Assembly (NCBI GenBank): GCA_046318415.1
Contig: JBKCUK010000013.1
Coordinates: 1 to 48,703 of the forward strand
Reading direction: 5' to 3'
Length of the DNA: 48,703 nt
DNA from: JBKCUK01 sp046318415
GTDB lineage: Bacteria; Pseudomonadota; Alphaproteobacteria; Caedimonadales; Caedimonadaceae
Below the pieces are notes generated by a model that saw only the letters and a program-made list of their open reading frames with translations, did not search any database and had not been told where the DNA came from. Numbering within the stretch: position 1 is the first letter of the stretch; each line of letters starts with the position of its first letter. The translations under genes and the position numbers were made by a program. Positions 1 to 9,360 of the stretch are shown one piece after another.

Positions 1-1686
1 TTCACGCAGCATTTGGCTGTGGGCTGAAACTTTGGTGTTGGCCACCAGACTGTCTTTCGGGTCAAGCAAGCTTGCAATCTGCTGATTCTCGCGAAGAGCG
101 AGGAGATCTGTGATGTTCACATCACCCATAAGGTGCGAGAAGGCGCCCTGAGTGTGGTGCACAACTTTCTGGAGTTGGTCAAACAGGTGGTGCCAGACAT
201 TCAATGGCATGTGGACGGACTTGTCCTTGCGGGCCTCTTGGATGACAGCGCGCTTATGCTGCAGGCCTGGTGTCAGCTGTGTCATGTTGTGCTGCACCAC
301 GTCCTCGCTTTTTCTCAACATCTCTTGGTGTACGGCCAGGAAAGAATTTGGATTGTCCGCATTGTCAAAGCCAAGGGCCATGTGGATGTAGTGCTGGACA
401 GTGGGATGCTCAAAGCCAAGGCGATCGGCGAGCTTCGAGATAAATTTTTCTCTAAAATGTGCGTCGGCCATCAGGGCTTCAAGGTAAGGTGTGGTGACTT
501 CTTCGTGCGGTGTGCGGATAAGGGCGGCAAAGTATGGGGGGGTTCTATCGCCATATTTGATGGCAATTGCACAATAGCGCAGGAAAGCAGCGTATTTCAG
601 CTCATGGTGTTCGGGCATCCACTGCAAGATATTATACCTAAAATTCTCATCAGCCATTGCCTCTTCAAGCCGTGATGCGATCGATGCCTCGTGCGGCGTG
701 CCGATCAGGGCGGCAAAGTAACAGGGATTTTTATCACCACATTTGATGGCAATTACACTACAGCGTTGGTATGCCTCGTTGCCTTCATCAAGTCGCGAGT
801 TAGTCCACAACATAAAGTCGTCTCTGAAACGTTGATCAGTCATAGCCGCCTCGAGTTGTGACATGATGGCCTCCTCGTGCGGTGTGCCGATGAGGTTGGC
901 AAAATAAAGGGGATTTAAATCACCATATTTGATGGCTGCGGCACAGAGGCGTCTGTAAGTGTCGTGGTCTCTGCCTAGAGTAATGGATAATCCCGCGATA
1001 AAATATGGCCGATAGCTGCTGTCGGCGATCATGGCTTCTATCTGCGGTGTAATCGCTGCCTCGTGCGGTGTGCCGATGAGGGCGGCAAAATAATCGGTGT
1101 TTTTATCGCCATGTTTGATGGCTGCGGCACAGTAGCGCTTGAAGATTTCGTGGTTTTTCCCAAAGCGTTCGCCGATGAGACCCATAAATTCCCTTCTGTA
1201 CTTCTCAGATAGTGCGCGTTCAATCTCGGATAAAAAGGCGCGCTCATAAGGTGTGCCAATGATCCCCAAGAGTATAGAGTTAAAGGGATTAATTATATAC
1301 GAATCTTGTTCAGCTGCGTTATCACGCTTTATTGCTTTATGAATTAAGCTGCTGAGATAATTATTTCCAGGATCTGGATTGAGTGCTGTTTCTTGATTCT
1401 CTGATGAACTATTTCGTCTAATAAATTTATTATAAAAACTTATGAAGAATTTTTCTTTTAAATCTGCGTTTAAAGCTATCTTTTGCACCACTGCTGCCTG
1501 GATTTCTGCTAGGTTTTGGTTGCCCTGCAGATCAAGTTCGATTTCTGGATGTTGGGTGGCAAAAGATCTGAGATGACTGAACTGCTCCTCACTCAATGCA
1601 ATATCAGGAATATCCGTGCCATAGACGTGCGTGCTGCACAGCAGGGAAGCGAGGAGGAGGCTGTGGATGGAGGAGCGCTTAAGCAT
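1..1686 (-). CDS. Exported protein with five tandem 61-62-residue repeats (partial, C-terminus outside window)
   Basis: The reading frame stays open from an ATG at 1686 to base 1 (562 codons seen) with no stop, so the C-terminus lies beyond the window. AGGAAAGTG stands just upstream of the ATG as ribosome binding site. The first 20 or so residues form a Sec signal peptide (MLKRSS, then a Leu/Ala-rich core ending near HVYG). From about residue 140 to 420 a unit of 61-62 residues recurs five times, marked by IGTPHE at about residues 143, 204, 266, 328 and 390 (variants IGTPYE and IRTPHE) and preceded by YCAAAIKYGDKNPxYFAAL. The rest is helical and polar. I do not recognise the family; the helical repeat resembles Sel1, HEAT or pentapeptide-type scaffolds only in spirit. 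Probably exported; function unknown. Start and repeat structure are seen directly. Confidence 0.85.
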   Translation of the reverse strand, partial: MLKRSSIHSLLLASLLCSTHVYGTDIPDIALSEEQFSHLRSFATQHPEIELDLQGNQNLAEIQAAVVQKIALNADLKEKFFISFYNKFIRRNSSSENQETALNPDPGNNYLSSLIHKAIKRDNAAEQDSYIINPFNSILLGIIGTPYERAFLSEIERALSEKYRREFMGLIGERFGKNHEIFKRYCAAAIKHGDKNTDYFAALIGTPHEAAITPQIEAMIADSSYRPYFIAGLSITLGRDHDTYRRLCAAAIKYGDLNPLYFANLIGTPHEEAIMSQLEAAMTDQRFRDDFMLWTNSRLDEGNEAYQRCSVIAIKCGDKNPCYFAALIGTPHEASIASRLEEAMADENFRYNILQWMPEHHELKYAAFLRYCAIAIKYGDRTPPYFAALIRTPHEEVTTPYLEALMADAHFREKFISKLADRLGFEHPTVQHYIHMALGFDNADNPNSFLAVHQEMLRKSEDVVQHNMTQLTPGLQHKRAVIQEARKDKSVHMPLNVWHHLFDQLQKVVHHTQGAFSHLMGDVNITDLLALRENQQIASLLDPKDSLVANTKVSAHSQMLRE

Positions 1687-1839
1687 TATCACTTTCCTTA
1701 TGTTTGGTCTTAAGGGGGAGTTGAATGTGAAACTTTATTTAATTCTTACCTGCTTATTTGTCAATAAAAATAATGATTTTGGATTTTAGGAAGTCGTCAC
1801 AACCGAAGAAGGAGCCTTGATTCTATGATCGGGTAAATA

Positions 1840-3825
1840 TCACCTTACTTCTTCACGAAAAAGCGCCATTTGGGACCAGGGACGGTGACCAATGCTCATT
1901 CCCACCGAACGGCTGATGAGATTTCCTGTTTGATCTACCCAGTAAAACGCGCCAGAGGCCAAGGAATCCCCATCGAGGGCGATTCGATGTGAGCCCAGCT
2001 GCACGTGGTCCGAGCCATCCATCGACAGGCTGGCGCGCTCTGCATTGTAGAGGCTTGACGCTGCTAGCGGTTGTTTTGTGGCCTCTTCTTCACCAAGGAA
2101 TTGCAGCCAGGTCTGGCGGGCACGCCGCTCGGCGGTGAGGCTGGTGACGCAGGGGCGACCTTGTGCATCCAGCCAACCAACGAGCTTTCCCTTGGGCCCA
2201 ATGTAGACCTGGGGTAAAGGTTCATAAATCCATAAAATGAGCCCTGCCGCTGCCAGCAGCCCGCCGCTGCCTTTAATAAGGGCGCGACCAAGACAAATGC
2301 CAAGGCCGCCAAGCACCACAAGGCCATAGGCCAGGGTGCTGGGGTGCTTGACTAAGAGGATCGCCCCCGGCCAGTTGGCGGCAGACTTTGCTAAAGTATG
2401 CATCCACGAGAGTGTATCCTGTAGTAGAGAGAGGATTAAGCCCTCACCTCCCACCGCCATCAAGATCACAAACAGTAAAAGCAAGGGCATAATCAGGAAA
2501 GAGAGCAAAGGGATTGCGATGATGTTGGAAAAAACTGAGAGGGCTGCTACCCGGCCAAAGGTAGCGGCGACAAAGGGGGCTGTGCCCAAGGTTGCAATCA
2601 CCGATGATAGAATCGTGCCCCCCACATAAAGAGCCCCGGCAGATAAAGCGCCCGGATGGTGGGCACGCCAGCGGGCCATGTGGGGAGAGAGCCATTCATA
2701 TCCTGCCACCAACGCGGTAACAGCAGCAAAGGACATCTGAAAGCTGGGCAAGACCAGGGTCTCGGGCCAGAACAGCAAGATGACAAAGGCTGCAAGGGCC
2801 ACGTTTCTTAAGGTGATGGCCTCGCGCCCAACCATGATTCCTAAAAGCACCACGCACGCCATAATAAACGCCCGCAAAGCGGGTGTGGGAAAGCCTGCGA
2901 TGGCTAGATAGCACCAGGCAAGGGGAATGGTCACGCCTGCCGCAAGGCGCTTGGTGTCATGACGCAAAGCAATGCTGGGAATAAGGCTGAGTCCGGCCCG
3001 GATGATAAAGAAAATCAGCCCCACCAAAATGGACAGATGAAGGCCGGATATGGCAAGCAAATGGGCGAGCCCCGCATCCGCATAGTGTTGGCGAAGGGTA
3101 TTGTCCAGGCCTGAGCGATCGCCGGTAATAAGGGCGGCGGCAAGGGCACCTTCTTGGCCCCCCAGATGATCTCGAAGCCTGTAGGTTAATTGATGGCGCA
3201 ACGCAACCCAAAAGGGCACCTGCTGTGTTTTTTGCGGCATGACTTCAGGAACCCCAAGGGCAAAGCCATCGGCTGTAAGCCCTTCGAAAAAGGCTTTGCG
3301 GCGGAAGTCAAAGCCCCCTGGGATGAGGGGCTCTTGCGGGGGATGCAATTTGCCATAAACCCTTAATTCTTGGCCAAGTTCGAGAGAAGAGAGGGGCTGC
3401 AGTTGACGCGCGCCCCGCACCCGAAGCCGCACACACACATCACGTGCTCCTGCAAGGCCTGCCACGCCACAGAGTTTCACTTTAACCCCTTGGGGTCCAC
3501 GCTCAAGGTCGGTGACGACACCCTGAATCTCGGCAGGCCCCCAGTCTTCTTGCAACATGGGGGTCGAAAGGGAAGTGGTGCGCCAGCTGGCCACTACAAG
3601 ACCAAGGCAAAAGAGCGTGATAAGAAGGGCAGGGATGCGCAAGGGACGCCATGCAAAAAGGCCCATACTCACGCCAAGAAAGCCACAAAACAGCAGAAGG
3701 GATGGTTCAGAAGGGAGAGAGAAATAGGCGGCAATCCCCATTCCCAGCGCCACAGGAAGCCAGAGAGGTAGGCGCTCAAATTCTGCACTAAAAAGTTCTG
3801 TTAAAGTTGATGCTAGCTGTCGCAA
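1840..3825 (-). CDS. comEC: ComEC/Rec2 family DNA uptake channel
   Basis: A 661-residue polytopic inner-membrane protein. ComEC carries single-stranded DNA across the inner membrane during natural transformation. Residues about 20-200 match the N-terminal DUF4131 region (membrane segments, then an OB-like soluble part); residues about 220-500 are the multi-helix Competence domain with the hallmark LLAISGLHLSI near residue 250 and ITGDRSGL just before it. The C-terminal 120 residues are soluble but show no HxHxDH motif, so no metallo-beta-lactamase domain is visible. The start is TTG, with an in-frame TAA three codons upstream; the next methionine lies inside the first membrane segment, so TTG is preferred. 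It diverges from gltX with about 60 bases between, a layout that would need back-to-back promoters. No other competence gene is in the window, so transformability cannot be inferred. Confidence 0.93.
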   Translation of the reverse strand: MRQLASTLTELFSAEFERLPLWLPVALGMGIAAYFSLPSEPSLLLFCGFLGVSMGLFAWRPLRIPALLITLFCLGLVVASWRTTSLSTPMLQEDWGPAEIQGVVTDLERGPQGVKVKLCGVAGLAGARDVCVRLRVRGARQLQPLSSLELGQELRVYGKLHPPQEPLIPGGFDFRRKAFFEGLTADGFALGVPEVMPQKTQQVPFWVALRHQLTYRLRDHLGGQEGALAAALITGDRSGLDNTLRQHYADAGLAHLLAISGLHLSILVGLIFFIIRAGLSLIPSIALRHDTKRLAAGVTIPLAWCYLAIAGFPTPALRAFIMACVVLLGIMVGREAITLRNVALAAFVILLFWPETLVLPSFQMSFAAVTALVAGYEWLSPHMARWRAHHPGALSAGALYVGGTILSSVIATLGTAPFVAATFGRVAALSVFSNIIAIPLLSFLIMPLLLLFVILMAVGGEGLILSLLQDTLSWMHTLAKSAANWPGAILLVKHPSTLAYGLVVLGGLGICLGRALIKGSGGLLAAAGLILWIYEPLPQVYIGPKGKLVGWLDAQGRPCVTSLTAERRARQTWLQFLGEEEATKQPLAASSLYNAERASLSMDGSDHVQLGSHRIALDGDSLASGAFYWVDQTGNLISRSVGMSIGHRPWSQMALFREEVR

Positions 3826-3884
3826 AGTGTGTTAATCACATCATTAGTGAATCCAACTCCCTGTAACTGATATTGGTTGATGAA

Positions 3885-5279
3885 ATGACAGTTGTCACTC
3901 GCTTTGCACCTTCGCCTACGGGTTTTTTGCATATTGGTAGTGCTCGAACGGCTCTTTTTAACTGGCTTTATGCAAAACATCATGGCGGTAAGTTTTTACT
4001 GCGCATCGAGGATACGGATCGCGCCCGCTCAACGGAAGAGGCCATCCAAGCGATTATCAACAGCATGAAGTGGCTGCAGTTGGATTGGGATGGCGAGATT
4101 GTCTACCAATTCTCGCGCGCCGCCCGTCATGCAGAAGTGGCCCACCAGCTGTTGGCAGAAGGCAAGGCCTATTATTGCTATTGCACCCCAGAAGAGCTTG
4201 AGCAAATGCGTGAAAAGGCCCGCGCGGAAGGACGCTCACCCCGCTATGACGGACGCTGGCGCGAGCGTGATGCCAGCGAAGCTCCTGCTGGGGTTAAGCC
4301 TGTCATTCGCCTGAAGGCGCCGCTGGAAGGAGAGAGTGTGGTGCATGACCTGGTGCAAGGCGAGGTGCGTGTCGCCCATGATCAGCTGGATGATATGGTG
4401 CTGTTGCGCGGCGATGGAACCCCCACCTACATGCTGGCCGTTGTTGTGGATGACCATGACATGGGGATCACCCATGTGATTCGTGGTGATGATCACCTGA
4501 CCAACACCTTTCGCCAAAAGCAAATTTACGAAGCCATGGGCTGGGATGTGCCCAGCTTCTCACATATTCCTTTGATCCATGGTCAAGATGGGGCCAAGCT
4601 CTCGAAGCGGCACGGCGCCCTTGGCGTTGAAGCCTACAAAGAGATGGGATTCCTGCCCGAGGCACTGCTGAACTATTTGCTGCGCCTTGGTTGGGGACAT
4701 GGGGATGATGAAATCATCAGCCGCGAACAATCCATTGAATGGTTTGATATTGCGGATGTGGGACGCTCGGCTTCTCGCTTTGATATGGCGAAGCTCACCA
4801 ATCTCAATGCCCATTACCTGCGCGAGGCTGATAATCAACGCCTGCTGGACTTATTGCATCCTTTTATAGGCCGCCATGGTTTGCAGGTGAATGCGGCAAG
4901 TGCACCGCGCCTCATCGCGGGCATGCCTGGGCTGAAGCAACGCGCCCGAACCCTCGAGGATCTTGCAGACAGTGCGTTGATCTACCTCACGCATCTCTCG
5001 CCGGATGATAAAGCTGGCGCTCTTTTAAATGTGGAAACGATCGCCTGGCTGGCAGAGTTTGTGCCATCGCTGCAGCAGGTAGACATATGGAGCCATCAGA
5101 GCCTTGAGCAGGCTGCAAGAAGCTATGCAGAAGCCAAAAACATAGGTCTTGGCAAATTGGCCCAGCCCTTAAGGGTTGCGCTGACGGGACGGACCGTATC
5201 GCCTGGAATTTTTGAGGTTATGGAAATTTTAGGCAAAGATGAGTCTTTGGCGCGCCTGAAATCTGTGTTACAAAGGTAG
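3885..5279 (+). CDS. gltX: Glutamyl-tRNA synthetase (first copy)
   Basis: Class I aminoacyl-tRNA synthetase that attaches glutamate to tRNA. The Rossmann fold starts directly with RFAPSPTGFLHIG (HIGH-type motif), followed by RIEDTD, and the KMSKS-type motif reads KLSKRHG. 464 residues from the ATG at 3885; an in-frame TTG at 3873 is possible, but MTVVTRFAPSPTG is the usual family start. Neither start has a strong ribosome binding site. A second, diverged gltX lies at 45714-47069. Two copies are known in many alphaproteobacteria, where one enzyme charges tRNA-Glu and the other mischarges tRNA-Gln for correction by GatCAB; which copy does which cannot be told here. It is followed 56 bases later by gltA on the same strand, so cotranscription is possible. 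Confidence 0.96.
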   Translation: MTVVTRFAPSPTGFLHIGSARTALFNWLYAKHHGGKFLLRIEDTDRARSTEEAIQAIINSMKWLQLDWDGEIVYQFSRAARHAEVAHQLLAEGKAYYCYCTPEELEQMREKARAEGRSPRYDGRWRERDASEAPAGVKPVIRLKAPLEGESVVHDLVQGEVRVAHDQLDDMVLLRGDGTPTYMLAVVVDDHDMGITHVIRGDDHLTNTFRQKQIYEAMGWDVPSFSHIPLIHGQDGAKLSKRHGALGVEAYKEMGFLPEALLNYLLRLGWGHGDDEIISREQSIEWFDIADVGRSASRFDMAKLTNLNAHYLREADNQRLLDLLHPFIGRHGLQVNAASAPRLIAGMPGLKQRARTLEDLADSALIYLTHLSPDDKAGALLNVETIAWLAEFVPSLQQVDIWSHQSLEQAARSYAEAKNIGLGKLAQPLRVALTGRTVSPGIFEVMEILGKDESLARLKSVLQR

Positions 5280-5335
5280 GAAAGGCCATAAAAAAACAGG
5301 GAGAGCTGAGCATCAGCTCTAGCGAGGCAAAAACC

Positions 5336-6643
5336 ATGAGTCGTGATCAACAGACCGCTACACTGACCATTCAAAGCAACGGGGAAACCATTAAGTATGA
5401 AATCCCCATTCTAGAGGGTACAGAGGGGCCAAAATGCCTGGACATTCGAAAACTGTACGGCGATACCGGTTTTTTTACCTATGATCCAGGTTTTACCTCC
5501 ACGGCCAGCTGTGATTCAGCCATCACGTTCATTGATGGGGATGTGGGCGTTTTGCGCCATCGGGGATATGCCATTGAAGATTTGGCATCAAAGGGCGACT
5601 TCATGGAAACAGCCTATGTCTTATTGAATGGTGAACTTCCCAACAAAAAACAAAAAGAAGACTTCATCAAATGCATGACCATGCACTCCATGGTTCATGA
5701 GCAGCTGATTCGCTTTTTCTCGGGCTTTCGTCGCGATGGCCATCCCATGGCCATCATGGTGGGTGTTGTGGGGGCCCTTTCTGCCTTCTATCACGACAGT
5801 TTGGATATCCATGACCCGAAACAACGGGAACTTGCGTCATTTCGGCTGATCGCCAAAATGCCCACCATTGCGGCCATGGCCTATAAATATTCCATTGGCC
5901 AGCCTTTTGTGTATCCTAAGAATAAGCTCAGCTATGCTGAAAACTTCCTCTATATGATGTTTTCAGTGCCGACACAGGATTACGAAGTAAATCCGGTGCT
6001 GGCCCGTGCCATGGACCGCATTCTTATCCTGCATGCCGACCATGAACAAAACGCCTCAACCTCAACGGTACGATTGGCAAGCTCCAGTGCAGCCAATCCG
6101 TTTGCGTGCATTGCGGCGGGTATTGCTTCCCTCTGGGGGCCTGCCCATGGGGGTGCCAATGAGGCGGTGCTCAACATGCTGATGCAAATTGGCTCGAAGG
6201 AAAATATTCCAACATTCCTTGCGCGGGCTAAGGATAAAAATGATACGTTCCGCCTCATGGGCTTTGGTCACCGCGTCTATAAAAATTACGATCCTCGCGC
6301 CGCCATCATGCGTCAAACCTGCCACGAAGTCTTGGATGCCCTGGGAATGCGCGATGAGCCCCTTTTGCAATTGGCTATGGAACTTGAAGCGATTGCATTA
6401 AAGGATCCATATTTCGTTGAAAAAAAGCTTTATCCCAACGTAGACTTCTATTCAGGGATTATTTTGCGAGCGATGGGCATTCCCACCAGTATGTTCACGG
6501 TGCTTTTTGCTGTGGCGCGCTGTGTGGGCTGGGTGGCCCAGTGGAATGAGATGATCTCAGACCCACAACAAAAAATCGGACGCCCGCGTCAACGTTTTAT
6601 CGGTCAACCCCAACGAAAGTATATGAAGATTGATGAACGGTAA
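5336..6643 (+). CDS. gltA: Citrate synthase, hexameric Gram-negative type
   Basis: Condenses acetyl-CoA and oxaloacetate to citrate at the entry of the TCA cycle. Length 435 residues, typical of the NADH-sensitive proteobacterial GltA. The N-terminal beta-rich region (TLTIQSNGETIKYEIP) is present, then GFTSTASCDSAITFIDGD, and the active-site elements HADHEQNAST, GPAHGGANEA (first catalytic His), MGFGHRVYKNYDPRA (second His and binding Arg) and PNVDFYSG (catalytic Asp). The ATG at 5336 has only a weak AGG nine bases upstream. It lies between gltX and a small membrane-protein gene on the same strand. Its presence shows at least a partial TCA cycle in an otherwise host-associated-looking genome. 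Confidence 0.97.
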   Translation: MSRDQQTATLTIQSNGETIKYEIPILEGTEGPKCLDIRKLYGDTGFFTYDPGFTSTASCDSAITFIDGDVGVLRHRGYAIEDLASKGDFMETAYVLLNGELPNKKQKEDFIKCMTMHSMVHEQLIRFFSGFRRDGHPMAIMVGVVGALSAFYHDSLDIHDPKQRELASFRLIAKMPTIAAMAYKYSIGQPFVYPKNKLSYAENFLYMMFSVPTQDYEVNPVLARAMDRILILHADHEQNASTSTVRLASSSAANPFACIAAGIASLWGPAHGGANEAVLNMLMQIGSKENIPTFLARAKDKNDTFRLMGFGHRVYKNYDPRAAIMRQTCHEVLDALGMRDEPLLQLAMELEAIALKDPYFVEKKLYPNVDFYSGIILRAMGIPTSMFTVLFAVARCVGWVAQWNEMISDPQQKIGRPRQRFIGQPQRKYMKIDER

Positions 6644-6677
6644 CTCATTTTTTGCCATGGATGCCGGAGATAAAGAC

Positions 6678-6845
6678 ATGACCTCAAGTCACCATCAAGT
6701 TGCCATTTTTTACACTGGGCAGCTCAGTGACTGGCCAAGGTATGTGAATGATAACGGCCCCCAAGGCGGTTTCGAATGGAAACGGTACCTGCCATGGGCA
6801 GTGGTTGCAGCAGTGAGTGCAGCCGCATGGTGGTTCCTGTTTTAA
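6678..6845 (+). CDS. Small C-terminally anchored membrane protein
   Basis: A 55-residue reading frame that begins 34 bases after the gltA stop. The chosen ATG at 6678 has a clear GGAG nine bases upstream; two upstream in-frame ATGs (6630, 6657) overlap or abut gltA and lack such a site. The first 35 residues are polar (HHQVAIFYTGQLSDWPRY), and the last 19 form one hydrophobic helix (LPWAVVAAVSAAAWWFLF), so the protein is probably tail-anchored in the inner membrane with its N-terminus in the cytoplasm. No family is recognised. The good ribosome binding site and orientation after gltA support a real gene; cotranscription with gltA is plausible. Confidence 0.55.
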   Translation: MTSSHHQVAIFYTGQLSDWPRYVNDNGPQGGFEWKRYLPWAVVAAVSAAAWWFLF

Positions 6846-7435
6846 TTTTCTCTGATTTCAGCGAGGGGTGCGTCAGTGTCTCTCTTCGCTTTCACCCCTT
6901 CACCCAGCAATAAAAAACAGCCTGGATCGCCACAAGTGTGGGATGACAGGGTAGGCAGGCAAGACAACGGTGCAGATGGAACGCTCAAGGACTCCCCCGA
7001 TCATTTCACCACGTTTATTCAGTCGCCTTGCGACTCTCACTGTCCGATGAGCTCATTTTCTGTCATCCCCGCGAAGGCGGAGATCCACTCATCCGCAGCT
7101 TAGATCGCCACGCTCGTCGCTCGCTCGCGATGACCGGAGGGGGGATGGTGCTGCTCTCGCGATGATGGGGATGTTTTCTATTCAGTAACTCACGATTACC
7201 GTGGTGTATTCTCAGTCGTCATTGCGAGGAGCGTAAGCGACGCGGCACTTCATCTCAGTCCTAACTTATGCTGCTGTGGCAGGAGTTGGGAAATTCCCTG
7301 GCTCACCACACTAGGCGTGAGGTGACGAGGAGCGGATAAGGCATTCGCGATGATGCATAGTCAGACTCCATCAGCAAAAAGTTGGGTTACCGTCTCTTTT
7401 TGAGGATGAGCGCAAATGGGGTCAGAGAGGTGTTG
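6846..7435. other. Intergenic region with palindromic repeats, no gene
   Basis: 590 bases between the small membrane gene and the convergent LRR gene. The part 7061-7247 holds three dispersed repeat modules (annotated separately). The reading frames here translate repeat DNA, for example the SVIPAKAEIH-type peptide that such elements typically give, and are not credible genes. No strong terminator was found in the rest. Confidence 0.6.
7061..7247. repeat. Cluster of three dispersed palindromic repeat modules
   Basis: Module A (TGTCATCCCCGCGAAGGCGG) is at 7061-7088. Module B appears in inverted orientation at 7103-7134 (GATCGCCACGCTCG through CTCGCGATGAC). Module C, also inverted, is at 7216-7247 (GTCATTGCGAGGAGCGTAAG). 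The same modules recur at 42516-42738, 48283-48496 and 48563-48703. Similar GTCAT(T/C)GCGAG repeats are known from many proteobacterial intergenic regions. Here the order and orientation differ from the other three places. Confidence 0.8.
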
Positions 7436-9073
7436 TTAGACTCTCCCATATTCTGGCTTCCATGCCACACCGCGCTGTTTGCAAAAAGCGCGGATGTGTT
7501 CTTGCGCCTCGGGTGTGAGGGCGGGGCAAAACGCAAGAAAGGGGGGGTCGATTCTGTTGACCTTGGTAAGCCCTGTGAGATCCACGCTGGTCAAGCTGCT
7601 GCACTTGTTGAGGAAACCCATGTCAATTACACTGACAGCCCTGAAAACCCTCAGATCCACGCTGGTCAAACCGCTGCACCCGAAGAGGAAAGCCCATCCA
7701 ATTTTAGTGACGTTCTTCAATGCTGAGAGATCCACACTGGTCAAGTCGCTGCAGTCCCTGAGAAAAAAGTCCCCAATTGAGGTGACGTTGGTAAATCCTG
7801 AGAGATTCACGCTAGCCAAACTGCTGCAGTCCCTGAGGAAATCGTTATTGATTTGGGGCACATTACTGAATTCTGAGAGATCCACGGTGGACAAGCTGTG
7901 GCATCCAGAGAGGAAACCAGACCCAATTGAGGTGACGTTTTTGAAGGCTGACAGATCCACGCTGGTTAAACCGCTGCACCCAGAGAGGAAGTTAGTACCA
8001 ATATGGCCTACATTTCTAAAGGACGATATATCCACGGTTGTCAAACGACGACAATTAGAGAGGAAATTATAACCAATTAAAGTGACGCGCTGAAATCCTA
8101 GCAAGCGCAACTCGCTCAGCGTATCCATGTTTATTTCTTGAGAATGTTTTGCAAGAAAAAGATGGCCAATTGTCGTCACATTGGCCCCTGGATTGGTCAC
8201 CGTCAAGTGACGCACTTGGAACTGCAGCTCATCACTCCTTAGACACAGGTCACCCGATTCGATCAATTGAGGATTACGCCCGACGTTGAGCACCACTTGC
8301 TGGGTCAAATCGTCGCTTTGTGTGTTTAGAAGTTGCTCGAGCTTTTGCTTGGTTTCTGGCAGGTCAAGTTCGGCATCGCTGAGAACGATGGTGTGGGCTT
8401 GGGCCGCAAGGAATGCCCTATCCACATCGCCATGAAGAAAATTTACGAAAGGACGTGCTTGCCGTTGGTTTTGCAGCTTTTGCATTAGATCCTGAGTTTT
8501 CTTAGCAGCAAACCGGGCAAAACTCTCATTGACATTACTGCGCTGGACGTAAACGCGGTTATCCAGCACAGCCAACAGGTGCTGCAGTGCCAAGTCCACA
8601 CGAACTTCGGGCAAGTCTTTGCCAAAGGCCGCCTTATATAAAGGCATGGCGAGAGGCAGTTGCTCCCGCCAATCCGCGAGATCTGCCAGCTTGAGTGTAT
8701 CGGGCATTATGGTGCACAGCGGTGAATTCATAGGTACCGCAAGGTACTGATCTTCTTCAATAATTTGGCCTAAAATTTGCTGTACCCTCAATGTTGGTAA
8801 GTCCTGCAGGCGGTTATGATCTTCGCCGGTGCCGCGATTGAGGGTCATTCCTGAAATCATTGAAAAGAATGCCCCATGAGAAACCTCATAGGGTGTGCTT
8901 GAGGTCATTGCCATGGCGCCAATATCACGATCAGGAAGAAAGTGCATGATGCTAAGTAAGGCATCATCCGTAAGATCATCGAAGCGCGTCAACTCCGTTG
9001 CCTGCAGGGTTGATAGGGAAGATTTCAACAGGGTAACAAGTCCGAATGCGCGGGTGAGGTGAGAAAGCGTCAT
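7436..9073 (-). CDS. Exported F-box-like, leucine-rich-repeat protein (candidate host-directed effector)
   Basis: 545 residues from the ATG at 9073, which has AGGA six bases upstream; an upstream extension to 9220 is open but has no such site. Residues 1-25 form a signal peptide. Residues about 31-62 (FDDLTDDALLSIMHFLPDRD and following) fit the F-box pattern LPDELLxxILSFLPxxDL, a eukaryotic motif that binds Skp1 in SCF ubiquitin ligases and is found in bacterial effectors such as Legionella AnkB. The middle is helical. Residues about 320-515 hold some eight 23-residue repeats of the BspA/LRR_5 type (pattern FLxGCSGLTSVDLSxFKNVT). The LRRs are certain, the F-box is a good but short match. It diverges from the HicA-like gene at 9361. 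A signal peptide on an F-box protein is odd and implies Sec export before any delivery to a host. Confidence 0.85.
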   Translation of the reverse strand: MTLSHLTRAFGLVTLLKSSLSTLQATELTRFDDLTDDALLSIMHFLPDRDIGAMAMTSSTPYEVSHGAFFSMISGMTLNRGTGEDHNRLQDLPTLRVQQILGQIIEEDQYLAVPMNSPLCTIMPDTLKLADLADWREQLPLAMPLYKAAFGKDLPEVRVDLALQHLLAVLDNRVYVQRSNVNESFARFAAKKTQDLMQKLQNQRQARPFVNFLHGDVDRAFLAAQAHTIVLSDAELDLPETKQKLEQLLNTQSDDLTQQVVLNVGRNPQLIESGDLCLRSDELQFQVRHLTVTNPGANVTTIGHLFLAKHSQEINMDTLSELRLLGFQRVTLIGYNFLSNCRRLTTVDISSFRNVGHIGTNFLSGCSGLTSVDLSAFKNVTSIGSGFLSGCHSLSTVDLSEFSNVPQINNDFLRDCSSLASVNLSGFTNVTSIGDFFLRDCSDLTSVDLSALKNVTKIGWAFLFGCSGLTSVDLRVFRAVSVIDMGFLNKCSSLTSVDLTGLTKVNRIDPPFLAFCPALTPEAQEHIRAFCKQRGVAWKPEYGRV

Positions 9074-9360
9074 GATGCGTCCTGATTGATAGACCAGCAT
9101 GAGCACGACAAATGAATTGTGGGACCTTAAATGTCGATAAAAAAACTGAGGATTCTCACGCTCCTCGTTCGTCACCCACGAGGAGACCATGAGGCCGAAG
9201 TGGCAACCCATGGCTGGCACCTACCTTCACTGCCACAGTTTCTGCGCCACCCGTGCGGTCTAGAGAGTGAGCGGGAATCTCGCAACGCACCTCAACTCCT
9301 CTAACTTGCCACATTGGTTTAATCTTCTGGAAGCTGCAGCAATATGTGGGATTTATGTTA

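Noticed and set aside
133..675. 180-codon open frame on the plus strand
   Set aside because: It lies antisense to the partial repeat-protein gene, has no ribosome binding site and mirrors the repeat structure of the other strand.
6876..7103. 75-codon plus-strand frame
   Set aside because: It translates palindromic repeat DNA (SVIPAKAEIH) and lacks a ribosome binding site.
7479..8072. 197-codon plus-strand frame with repeated RSTLVK-type segments
   Set aside because: It is the antisense reading of the LRR repeats; the minus-strand protein has the recognised fold.
7500..8090. Regular 69-bp DNA spacing considered as a CRISPR array
   Set aside because: The period is that of the 23-residue LRR in an intact reading frame; there are no unique spacers.
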